8,558 bases of DNA from Myxococcales bacterium (GTDB taxonomy: Bacteria > Myxococcota_A > Polyangia > Fen-1088): NCBI GenBank assembly GCA_003170035.1, contig PMZX01000225.1, forward strand, positions 1,542 through 10,099, read 5' to 3'. Position numbers and translations under genes: made by a program. Below are positions 1 to 6,260 of this stretch, one piece after another. Each line of letters starts with the position of its first letter. Within the stretch, counting starts at the first letter, position 1. The notes beneath the pieces are model-generated. The model searched no databases, was not told where the DNA came from, and worked only from the letters and a program-made list of their open reading frames with translations.

Positions 1-96
1 CGGGAAAGTCGCGGTCCACCAGGTGCCTGTCGCCGCGGTCTGGTAGTAGCACAGCTCAGCCGCATTGCGGATGTGCAAGAAGCGGGCCGTCTGACA
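1..96 (-). CDS. Possible partial minus-strand coding region running off the left edge
   Basis: In the minus-strand frame whose codons end at 96, 93, 90 and so on, roughly 27 of 31 codons end in G or C, and the peptide (for example AAELCYYQTAATGTWW) looks protein-like. No clean start belongs to this frame. An ATG at 98-96 with a well-placed AGGAG upstream is in another frame and hits a stop after 13 codons. TTG at 78-76 is the only in-frame start candidate and lacks a ribosome binding site. This could be the 5' part of a real gene, a frameshifted remnant, or chance. I do not recognise the product. Confidence 0.2.
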
Positions 97-287
97 TGGC
101 TGACTCCTAGTCCGGCGCCGCGGGTAGCTCTGTGCATACTCTGGCCACCTCTACGTCTCGCCGCGCGCTAGTGTGCAGTAGCATCTAGAAAAAGCAGCCA
201 GATCGGGGTCGATCTCGTGAAGATTGGAAAGGTTCCTTCCCCTGTAGCCAATGGTGACCGTTGCTAGCTCAAGAACCAACAACTTCT

Positions 288-294
288 AGGTAGG
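288..294 (+). promoter_or_regulatory. Ribosome binding site of the CE3-like gene
   Basis: AGGTAGG lies 7 bases before the ATG at 302. It supports that start, as does the signal peptide that begins directly there. Confidence 0.6.
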
Positions 295-301
295 TCATTG
301 A

Positions 302-1708
302 ATGACGAAGCATTCTTCCCTCTCCATTCGAGCCGCCTCGTGCGTCGTGGCCATTGCCGCGCTGACTTCATGTAGCGGGAGTGACTCTGGCGGCCCGACG
401 GGAACGGGCGGGGCGTCTGGCGCCAATTCTGGAGGATCGGGCGCGACTGCCGGAACGCCCACGAGCGCCACCACGGGTTCCGGGGGCAACACGGTAACAA
501 GCGGTGGTAGCAGCGGCGTTCAGCCTGCTGCTGGGTCAGGCGGTGGTGGCGGAGCGTCCCCGACGGGTGGGACGTCGAGCAATGGCGGCACCACGAGCGC
601 GGGTGGCTCGTCCGCCAGCGGCGGTGTCACGAGCATGGGCGGCTCGTCGAACACCGGGGGTTCCTCGGCCAGCGGCGGCACCACGGGCACGGGTGGCACG
701 CGAGCCAGTGGCGGCACGTCGAGTACGGGTGGTTCCTCGGCCATAGGCGGGACGGCTTGCACGGGCTGTTCGGCCACTGGCGGCGCTTCAAGCACAGCCG
801 GGACCACGCCTGCGGGCGGCTCCAGCACCACCGGGGGCTCGTCTGCAAGAGGGGGCACCACCGCACGGGGCGGAACCACGGCCACCGGCGGGACGACGAA
901 CAGCGGAGGCAGCTCGGGCGGCTCGAAGCCAACCGGGGGCACCACGGGCGGGACCACGGGCACGGGTGGAACCACGAGTCCGGGTGGAACCACGGGCACG
1001 GGTGGGGCCACGGGCGCGGGTGGCAGCTCACACACCGGTGTCTGGAAAGTGATGATGCTCGGCAATTCGATCACCGGCTCGACCTGCTATCCGCAGGTAT
1101 TGTCCTCTCAGCTCATTGCAGGCAAGCACACGAATTTCCAGTTCGTGGGAACCGTCACAAACAACCAGAGCTGCGGAGCCAATACTCCGAGCGTGAAAAC
1201 CGAGGGTCACGGCGGGTACGGTGTGACCTACCTGCCGTCAACCAGCACGCGGCCAAAGTGCACCAAGCAACCCCAGGGGTGTGGCAGCTACGCAGAGTTG
1301 CAGACCTGGGCCGCCGAAGCGCCCGACATTGTGCTCCTGCACTTCGCTACCAACGATATCTGGGACGGACGTGCCACCTCGGAAATCCTATCGTCCTTCG
1401 TGGCGGTCATAGCTGAATTCCGCAAGAACAACCCGGACGTCATCTTCTTCGTTTCCAAGATCATCAAACTGAGCCCCAGTGGCTGCGGGAGCTGCCTCAC
1501 CAACGTCGCGGCCTTGGCCGCAGCCCTTACCCCCAGTTGGGCTTCAACCAATTCCACGGCATCGTCGCCGGTCTATATCATCGATCACTACGACTGCGGC
1601 TTCGATCCCGCAACCGATGCCGCCGACGGGGTTCATCCCAACCTGACTGGCGCCACCAAGATGGCGACCACCTCATACAACGCCATCGTCACGAGTGGAT
1701 ACTTCTAG
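302..1708 (+). CDS. Stalked lipoprotein with CE3-like SGNH acetylesterase domain
   Basis: Probably removes acetyl groups from plant hemicellulose (acetylxylan esterase type) at the outer surface. Seen in the 468 residues: a short lipoprotein signal peptide with lipobox LTSC (Cys24), a Gly/Thr/Ser stalk from about 28 to 243, and a catalytic domain from about 247 to 468. The domain shows the SGNH blocks in order: GNSIT with Ser256 as nucleophile, GHGGYG at 303-308, ATND with Asn351/Asp352, and DGVHP with Asp442 and His445. The order and wording (GHGGY, ATND, DGVHPN, paired Cys around 395-398) match my memory of carbohydrate esterase family 3 rather than other GDSL enzymes. Block I has Asn where Asp is usual, which should not abolish activity. 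The stalk holds an odd CTGC motif (Cys153/Cys156). It stands alone on its transcript as far as visible; the next gene begins 143 bases after its stop. The substrate is inferred; another acyl esterase specificity is possible. Confidence 0.85.
   Translation: MTKHSSLSIRAASCVVAIAALTSCSGSDSGGPTGTGGASGANSGGSGATAGTPTSATTGSGGNTVTSGGSSGVQPAAGSGGGGGASPTGGTSSNGGTTSAGGSSASGGVTSMGGSSNTGGSSASGGTTGTGGTRASGGTSSTGGSSAIGGTACTGCSATGGASSTAGTTPAGGSSTTGGSSARGGTTARGGTTATGGTTNSGGSSGGSKPTGGTTGGTTGTGGTTSPGGTTGTGGATGAGGSSHTGVWKVMMLGNSITGSTCYPQVLSSQLIAGKHTNFQFVGTVTNNQSCGANTPSVKTEGHGGYGVTYLPSTSTRPKCTKQPQGCGSYAELQTWAAEAPDIVLLHFATNDIWDGRATSEILSSFVAVIAEFRKNNPDVIFFVSKIIKLSPSGCGSCLTNVAALAAALTPSWASTNSTASSPVYIIDHYDCGFDPATDAADGVHPNLTGATKMATTSYNAIVTSGYF
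953..1024 (+). repeat. Four tandem 18-bp units in the stalk of the CE3-like gene
   Basis: Units begin at 953, 971, 989 and 1007 and follow the pattern ACCACGGGCACGGGTGGA with a few substitutions. Each encodes a hexapeptide of the T-T-G-T-G-G type, so gain or loss of a unit keeps the frame. Looser copies of the same motif extend upstream to about 580. Confidence 0.85.
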
Positions 1709-1851
1709 ACCGACGGACGACCGCAGGTCGCCCCTACCTTCTTCCGAACCTTTGTCCGACGCGCGACCTGCAGCTCGCACCTGCGTTGCTGCGTTGCGGA
1801 CCACCGATTTTGTGAAGCTTGTGTGCCCGCCAGCCCCTCCACGATATTGGA
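1709..1851 (+). promoter_or_regulatory. Intergenic region upstream of the GH26 gene
   Basis: This gap should carry the promoter of the GH26-FecR pair. Besides the REP-like unit it has an 8-base tandem repeat, CTGCGTTG twice at 1781-1796, which could be an operator half-site pair or chance. I see no confident -35/-10 boxes. Confidence 0.35.
1716..1737 (-). repeat. REP-like palindromic element, single copy
   Basis: A 22-base unit 8 bases after the CE3-like stop codon. It is identical to the element at 7757-7778 except for one base (A at 1717 instead of G). It forms a hairpin around the loop GCA and ends in CTAC, so read on the minus strand it begins with GTAG followed by the palindrome. That is the layout known for REP sequences mobilised by RAYT (TnpA-REP) transposases. 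The hairpin may also act as a weak terminator for the upstream gene, though no T-run follows. Confidence 0.7.
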
Positions 1852-3474
1852 ATGTTGAGCCCTGTCGCGCGTGCCTCATCGCAAATACACCCTCGTCGGA
1901 TCGCGTTTCCGAGGGGCTCCTATCTCTTGCTGATCGGCGGGGTTGTGATCGGCTGCTCCAACTCGGAGTCAACCGCCATCCGCCCTGATAGCGGCACCGC
2001 CGGCGGCACGTCCGTGACCGGCGGTGTGGTGAGCAACGGCGGCGCTGCGAGCGGCACGACGACGAACGCCGGTACGGTCAGCACCCCGGGCGGATCAACG
2101 GCCAGCGGTACCGCGGCCGGCACAACGAGCAACGGCGGAGCCGTCACGAGCGGCGGCGTGACCGCGAGCGGCGGGACATCACCCAGCGGCGGAACCAGCG
2201 CTGAAGCTGGCATTTCCGGCGGCGGCAGAGGCGTCACGGTTGATGCAGGCCTGAGCAGCGGCGGAAGTCCCGGCACTGGCGGGGCTTCCAGCAGCGGGGG
2301 CGCGACCAGAACCGGTGGCACCAGCGCGACCGGCGGCGCTCCCGCAGTCGACGCGGGCCCCGCCAACCGGGACGCGAACGGTGGCGGTGGAAGAACGGGC
2401 TCCGACGCCAGCGCAGCGGGCAGTGGGGGCGGAGGTACCGGCGGGACCATTGCGACCGGCGGAAGGAACGGCGGGACAACCAGCATTGGCGGGACGACGG
2501 CGACAGGCGGGACAACGGGCACGGGCGGAACAACCAGCACCGGCGGGACAGCCAGCACTGGCGGGACTGCCGCCCCTGCCGGGTGCACGGCTGTCCCGGT
2601 GACACCCAATGCGACCCAGCAGGCGCGCAACGTCCTTTGCTATCTCTACAGTCAGTATGGCAACCATATTCTCTCGGGGCAGGAAGAGAGCGGGGCCGAG
2701 GTCGAGATCAGCTACATCTACACGAATACCGGGAAGTACCCAGCGATTCGCGCGTTCGAGGCAAACAGCGACCCGGCCGCAACCCGCTGCCTCACCTATT
2801 GGAACGCAGGCGGGCTTTGCATGTTCGGCTATCACATGGGCGCGCCCGGGCAACCGGACGGCTATGCAGGCTCGCAGACCAAGGTCTCCATCGATACGGT
2901 GCTCACGTCCGGCACGAACGAGAACACGGTTTTCAATCAACGAATCGACGCGATTGCCAAGCGGCTGCTCACGGTCCAAGCCGGCAATGGGGTAGTGATC
3001 TTCCGGCCCTTCCACGAGGCCGGCGGCACCTGGTTCTGGTGGAGCATGGAGACGGGCGCGCAGTACGTCCGCCTGTGGAAGTACGCGTTTGATCGGGTGA
3101 TCAACACAAATGGTGTCAGAAACGCACTCTGGTTGCTGCCCTACGATGGCTCGCCTCAGGCCTCGTTCTACCCGGGCAAGGAGTACGTCGATATCGGCGG
3201 TGCCGACAACTACAACAAGGCCAACGACTACAGCCCGATGACCTCGATATTCACTGCCGCACGCAACATCTTTGGCACGACAATGCCCATTGCTCTGCAT
3301 GAGTGCGGCCCGGTCGTGGATCCCGATCAACTGCAGTCGACCAAGACCAATTGGGTCTTCTTCAGCATCTGGACCCAGCCCTATCCCGAGCAGTACAGCA
3401 CGGTGGCTGAATTGCAGAAGGTCTACAGCAGCAGCTATGTGGTTTCGCGCGACGGAGTACCGAACCTCAAGTAG
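1852..3474 (+). CDS. Stalked lipoprotein with GH26 beta-mannanase-type domain
   Basis: Likely an endo-acting glycoside hydrolase of family 26 (mostly beta-1,4-mannanases), lipid-anchored. From the ATG at 1852 it has 540 residues: a long basic n-region (HPRR, PRG), a hydrophobic stretch, lipobox VIGC (Cys35), a Gly/Thr/Ser/Ala stalk from about 48 to 243, and a catalytic domain from about 250 to 535. The acid/base motif RPFHEAGGTWFWW puts the proton donor at Glu389. The nucleophile is in ALHECGPVVDP at Glu484. A 95-residue spacing between the two is reasonable for GH26. A TTG at 1819 would add 11 residues, but it makes a worse signal peptide; the ribosome binding site is weak for either start. 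The FecR-domain gene follows after 21 bases, so the two probably share a transcript. Mannan is the usual substrate, but beta-1,3-xylan and mixed-linkage glucan are known in the family, so specificity is not settled. Confidence 0.88.
   Translation: MLSPVARASSQIHPRRIAFPRGSYLLLIGGVVIGCSNSESTAIRPDSGTAGGTSVTGGVVSNGGAASGTTTNAGTVSTPGGSTASGTAAGTTSNGGAVTSGGVTASGGTSPSGGTSAEAGISGGGRGVTVDAGLSSGGSPGTGGASSSGGATRTGGTSATGGAPAVDAGPANRDANGGGGRTGSDASAAGSGGGGTGGTIATGGRNGGTTSIGGTTATGGTTGTGGTTSTGGTASTGGTAAPAGCTAVPVTPNATQQARNVLCYLYSQYGNHILSGQEESGAEVEISYIYTNTGKYPAIRAFEANSDPAATRCLTYWNAGGLCMFGYHMGAPGQPDGYAGSQTKVSIDTVLTSGTNENTVFNQRIDAIAKRLLTVQAGNGVVIFRPFHEAGGTWFWWSMETGAQYVRLWKYAFDRVINTNGVRNALWLLPYDGSPQASFYPGKEYVDIGGADNYNKANDYSPMTSIFTAARNIFGTTMPIALHECGPVVDPDQLQSTKTNWVFFSIWTQPYPEQYSTVAELQKVYSSSYVVSRDGVPNLK
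2476..2565 (+). repeat. Five tandem 18-bp units in the stalk of the GH26 gene
   Basis: Units start at 2476, 2494, 2512, 2530 and 2548 and resemble ACAACCAGCACCGGCGGG. They encode hexapeptides of the form T-[TA]-x-[TI]-G-G, the same design as in the CE3-like gene. The array sits directly before the catalytic domain. Confidence 0.85.
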
Positions 3475-3480
3475 GCGCAA

Positions 3481-3486
3481 AGGGAG
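3481..3486 (+). promoter_or_regulatory. Ribosome binding site of the FecR-domain gene
   Basis: AGGGAG lies 9 bases before the ATG at 3496, inside the 21-base gap after the GH26 stop codon. It fixes the start and supports co-translation from one mRNA. Confidence 0.65.
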
Positions 3487-3495
3487 CTAGGCCGA

Positions 3496-4302
3496 ATGTC
3501 TGACTTGCACGAGGTGCAGTATCTGCGAGCGGCGATCGCGCGGCGTGAAGCCGGGTCTTCTCGCGCGATTGCCTCGCACTCATTTCGTCCGCTGGTCGTT
3601 GCAGCCCTGGTGATTGCCACCGTCGCATGCGTCGCGATAGCAACGCGCTCGCTGCCCTGGGGTCGCTCCGCGTTGACCTTTCGCGCTGAGGGCGGCGAGG
3701 TGCAAGAGAACGGTTATCTGCACGCCGGCCCCGGCTCCCGGGCCAGGGTGTATTTCTCCGACGGTACGCAGGTTGCCTTTCATGAAGGCGCGCGCGGTCG
3801 GGTGGTGGGCGTGCAGGAGCGTGGAGCGCGTATCGCTCTCGACGAGGGTGAGGTCCAGGCGCAGGTGGTTCCCCGCGCAGGGACGTCGTGGACCTTTGAT
3901 GCCGGTCCATTCTCCGTCAACCTCGAGGGCGGCGCGTTTCTTCTGGTCTGGAGAGGCGGTGAGTCCCATTTCGATCTCCGCTTGAACCAGGGCTCCGCGA
4001 CGGTGAGTGGTCCGCTTCTTCACGATGCCCGCGCCTTGCACGCGGGGGAGCAGATGACGATCGAATTGGAAGAACAGAGGATCGCCTTTCGTCAACAAGA
4101 GGCTGCGGAGCGCAGCCCGTTGGAAGGGGACGTTTCCGTGTTCCGGGCTTTTCTGGCCGATGACGGCATCAGCTCAGCGCCCGATGAGGCCGAAGATCTT
4201 CGTGGCGATCGCGTCGCTTCCGACCCTGCCCGCAGGGCAGGGACTGACGACTCGGTCACACCCGCTCCGACGGCTCCGCGGCCGCGGCCGGCCCCGAGGT
4301 AG
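3496..4302 (+). CDS. FecR-domain single-pass membrane protein
   Basis: 268 residues. A short basic cytoplasmic N-terminus is followed by one membrane segment at about 31-50, then a FecR-like beta-rich domain at about 75-190. The domain contains the patterns typical of the family: AGPGSRARVYFSDGTQ, RIALDEGEV and a second half-repeat ending HAGEQMTIEL. A charged, Pro/Arg-rich disordered tail runs from about 205 to the end. In the classical Fec system FecR relays a signal from an outer-membrane receptor to an ECF sigma factor. Here no sigma gene is adjacent: the nearest is 2 kb away at 6261, and the direct neighbour upstream is the GH26 enzyme. The N-terminus is short compared with a full anti-sigma domain, so direct sigma binding is doubtful. 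The role may be structural or sensory in the periplasm. The stop codon is only 2 bases from the stop of the convergent gene. Confidence 0.75.
   Translation: MSDLHEVQYLRAAIARREAGSSRAIASHSFRPLVVAALVIATVACVAIATRSLPWGRSALTFRAEGGEVQENGYLHAGPGSRARVYFSDGTQVAFHEGARGRVVGVQERGARIALDEGEVQAQVVPRAGTSWTFDAGPFSVNLEGGAFLLVWRGGESHFDLRLNQGSATVSGPLLHDARALHAGEQMTIELEEQRIAFRQQEAAERSPLEGDVSVFRAFLADDGISSAPDEAEDLRGDRVASDPARRAGTDDSVTPAPTAPRPRPAPR
4224..4242. repeat. Perfect hairpin inside the FecR-gene tail
   Basis: CCCTGCCC and GGGCAGGG pair perfectly over 8 bases around a GCA loop. It lies in coding sequence for the disordered tail (about residues 243-249). The GCA loop is the same as in the REP-like elements of this window, but the stem sequence and the missing GTAG foot differ. 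It may be an inserted or relic palindrome, or an attenuating RNA structure near the end of the message. Confidence 0.5.
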
Positions 4303-4304
4303 CG

Positions 4305-5117
4305 TCACTTCGCGATCAAGCCGGTGAAACCAACGCGGCTCTTGCTGATGGCGCAATCGTCAACGTAGAGAATCGCCGGTTCCGGGGTCAGGTTGTTTCC
4401 GACGCTCACCACGTCCCACGCGACCCAGCCGGGTGCCCCAGTGGGCCCTGGCAGGTCGAGGATCTGCTGGCCATTCAGCCAAAGCGTCAGTTGGCCTGTA
4501 CTGTCGGAGGCGGCGCGATAGAAGGCCTCGATCTGGAACCAGGCATTGACAGCAACTGCGAGATTAGACACCGCTAGCTGCCTGTCCCCCGGAGGCAGGT
4601 TCCCCGCACTTTGATGGTCATATAGCCGCAGAGACATCACCCCGCTCGACGGGCTCGTCAAGTTTACGTCGAACAACTCGCCTGCCGTGTTCGGATCGTC
4701 AGGCACGGCGCGAAAGCGGAACTTCATGATCACCCAGTAGTAACCGACAGAAACGCTCTGCGGCAGATAATACCAGGCGCTGTAGTAGGCCTGGTTCGGC
4801 AGGCCCCCGTTCTGCACCAGGCTGGCACCGATCCCCGCCGTATTGTCCGCTGTGCCGGTGACGGTCAGCTTCGCCGCGAAATTGCCAGGGAGGTGGAAGC
4901 GCTCGCTCGACACCTCCATGGTGTTCGGGGGCACTGCGCTGGCGCTGCCGAAACCGAAAGGAACAGGTGTCCATTCGGGTAAGCTGTTTCCCCCCACCTC
5001 GAAGCGCGAGGTCCACAAGACGTCAGAGCCGACATCCAGGTCTTGGCCGCAGCCCGCGGCCAGCGCCAGGTACAACCCGGACAGGAGAAACCTTCTGCTT
5101 GTCGGGTATGGTTTCAT
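4305..5117 (-). CDS. Lipoprotein with LamG/polysaccharide-lyase-like jelly-roll domain
   Basis: 270 residues from the ATG at 5117. It has a twin-Arg-containing but ordinary lipoprotein signal peptide with lipobox LAAGC (Cys23). One all-beta domain follows from about 33 to 262, with the look of the concanavalin-like fold: a SRFEVG opening, YYSAWYYLP and YYWVIMKFRFR strands, LTLWLNGQQILDL and the closing ILYVDDCAIS. Proteins of this shape include heparin-lyase-like polysaccharide lyases and LamG-type glycan binders. I cannot point to catalytic residues, so binding is as likely as lysis. The start is supported by GGGGGA 4 bases upstream and by the signal peptide; a start 39 bases earlier would spoil it. 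The stop of the upstream gene overlaps the start by one base (TGATG), indicating translational coupling. There is no Gly-rich stalk, unlike the other lipoproteins here. Confidence 0.7.
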   Translation of the reverse strand: MKPYPTSRRFLLSGLYLALAAGCGQDLDVGSDVLWTSRFEVGGNSLPEWTPVPFGFGSASAVPPNTMEVSSERFHLPGNFAAKLTVTGTADNTAGIGASLVQNGGLPNQAYYSAWYYLPQSVSVGYYWVIMKFRFRAVPDDPNTAGELFDVNLTSPSSGVMSLRLYDHQSAGNLPPGDRQLAVSNLAVAVNAWFQIEAFYRAASDSTGQLTLWLNGQQILDLPGPTGAPGWVAWDVVSVGNNLTPEPAILYVDDCAISKSRVGFTGLIAK

Positions 5118-6199
5118 CAAATCCCCCACGAGGCGCCCACACAGGCGCCCACCCAAACATAGGGGGTTCGCCCTGCCACACCTTCAGGCAAAGCGAACAC
5201 CCGAGGTGGATCGGGCAGAAAGTCAGCCTGCAGCGAGACGAAAGGCGTGAGCCCGGCCCGTCGTGCCAGACGCGCCCCCAGGCCGACACGACCGCCCAGT
5301 TCCATCCCGGTCTGCGATCCCGCAACGGCCAGATCGAGCGCCCGCTCCGAAAGCAGTGCGAACGCCAGGCCGAGCTCGCCATAGAAATCGATCCACGAGC
5401 CCGATAGCGTCGCGCGCAGCCCAAGATCCACGGGCAGCCTCCACTGCCGGAGACGCACGCCCCCGATGCTGGTATCTGCCGGCCAGAGAGCAGCCGCTCC
5501 CAGAATGGGAACGATGCGGCCGCGGCCCAACGCAAGCCGGAGAACGCCACCCCAGTGCACGGCGCGATCTTCTGCACCCAGGCCGCTGATCAATGTGGGG
5601 GCGAGTTCAAGCCGGGCGAGCGGCCGGGACGAGAGAGCCGGAATGGCCTTGGTCTCGACGCGGGCAGGTGGCGCTGGTACCAGTGCGGGTGCGGTCAAGC
5701 AAGGCGGCTGGTCGCAAAGAGCGGAGTTGAGCAGCGCCGCGGGATCGATGATCAACGCGGCGAAAAGCGCCGCCACCTTGGCCCGGTACGCGCACTCGCG
5801 GGCCTCCTCACGATACTCGCGAATCTTGTCGAGCACGGAGATGCGAAACATCGCGCCCAGATCCTCGATGTGGATGGACGCCTCCGCCTTGCCAGGCCCA
5901 CGCAATCGCGAAATCAGGTGCTCGCGCGGTACCAGCGTGACAAGCTCTTGCCAGATGGCTTCCGGCAGAGGGCAAAGGCTTGCGCCGACAACTGGCTCAG
6001 CTAGCCCTGGCAGACCCGATCCATTGCTCTCGCTCGCCGGCGTTCCCGCGGTTCCCTGCCCATCACCGGCGGCATGCGCCCGCCCCCCTATCGCGAGCAG
6101 CACAGCCGCGATGACACATTGCCGCCGATACCGGCATACACGCACACACAGACGATATCCGAACGCGGCTTCATGGGTAGTGCTATTCCGCCGAAGCAT
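5117..6199 (-). CDS. Exported protein with predicted beta-barrel-like C-terminus
   Basis: 360 residues. The start region carries Arg-rich residues and a hydrophobic core ending in AHA, so signal cleavage is likely after about residue 43. The mature N-terminal part (about 75-170) contains four Cys (76, 136, 162, 167) and a helical stretch, IREYREEARECAYRAKVAALFAALI. From about 194 to 360 it alternates short amphipathic strands with Gly-rich turns (LELAPTLISGLG, WRLPVDLGLRATLSGSWIDFYGELGLAFAL, MELGGRVGLGARLARRAGLTPFVSLQADF) and ends VGASWGI. This pattern suggests a small outer-membrane barrel. I do not recognise a named family, and no TonB box or plug domain was seen, so it is not an obvious FecA-type receptor. 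It is divergent from the sigma gene and in one operon with the jelly-roll lipoprotein. No strong ribosome binding site precedes the ATG at 6199. Confidence 0.65.
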   Translation of the reverse strand: MLRRNSTTHEAAFGYRLCVRVCRYRRQCVIAAVLLAIGGRAHAAGDGQGTAGTPASESNGSGLPGLAEPVVGASLCPLPEAIWQELVTLVPREHLISRLRGPGKAEASIHIEDLGAMFRISVLDKIREYREEARECAYRAKVAALFAALIIDPAALLNSALCDQPPCLTAPALVPAPPARVETKAIPALSSRPLARLELAPTLISGLGAEDRAVHWGGVLRLALGRGRIVPILGAAALWPADTSIGGVRLRQWRLPVDLGLRATLSGSWIDFYGELGLAFALLSERALDLAVAGSQTGMELGGRVGLGARLARRAGLTPFVSLQADFLPDPPRVFALPEGVAGRTPYVWVGACVGASWGI

Positions 6200-6260
6200 C
6201 GCTGGGATGAACCAACTTCTCCGTGAAGCTATCGGCTGTCATGCGCCCTACAGGAGTTAA
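6200..6260. promoter_or_regulatory. Divergent control region between the barrel-like protein and the ECF sigma factor
   Basis: Only 61 bases separate two divergent starts, so both promoters and any operator overlap. On the plus strand AGGAG at 6252-6256 is 4 bases before the GTG of the sigma gene, a short but usable spacing. GAACC at 6209-6213 resembles the -35 core of many ECF promoters, but I could not find a convincing -10 at the right distance, so autoregulation is only a guess. Confidence 0.4.

Larger units (their letters stand above)
1..301. other. Left-edge region without a confident gene; upstream region of the CE3-like lipoprotein gene
   Basis: I see no complete gene here. The plus strand has an open frame from base 1 to a TAG at 169-171, but its third positions are not G/C-rich, so I do not believe it. 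The minus strand has a G/C-rich-third-position frame from about 96 down to base 1, described separately. From about 170 to 287 the sequence is less G/C-rich than the genes and probably carries the promoter of the gene starting at 302. I could not pick out a convincing -35/-10 pair. No terminator-like hairpin with a T-run was seen. Confidence 0.5.

Noticed and set aside
1..171. Plus-strand open frame entering from the left edge and ending at 171
   Set aside because: Its third positions are not G/C-rich and the peptide shows no domain.
953..1024. CRISPR array
   Set aside because: The units are contiguous 18-bp coding repeats without spacers.
520..1074. Long Pro/Val-rich minus-strand open frame (also 1920-2630 and 7605-8366)
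   Set aside because: These are mirror images of the Gly/Thr stalk repeats: GGT/GGC codons read as Pro on the other strand. There is no ribosome binding site or domain.
2179..3480. 433-codon open frame on the minus strand
   Set aside because: It lies antisense to the GH26 gene. Its composition follows from the opposite frame, and the GH26 motifs on the plus strand are decisive.
4305..5156. Earlier start at 5156 for the jelly-roll lipoprotein
   Set aside because: It would place 13 extra residues before the signal peptide and overlap the upstream gene more; the ATG at 5117 has GGGGGA in front.
5466..6260. 264-codon plus-strand open frame ending just before the sigma gene
   Set aside because: It is antisense to the exported barrel-like gene, has no recognisable domain, and the opposite strand has a signal peptide and coupled neighbour.
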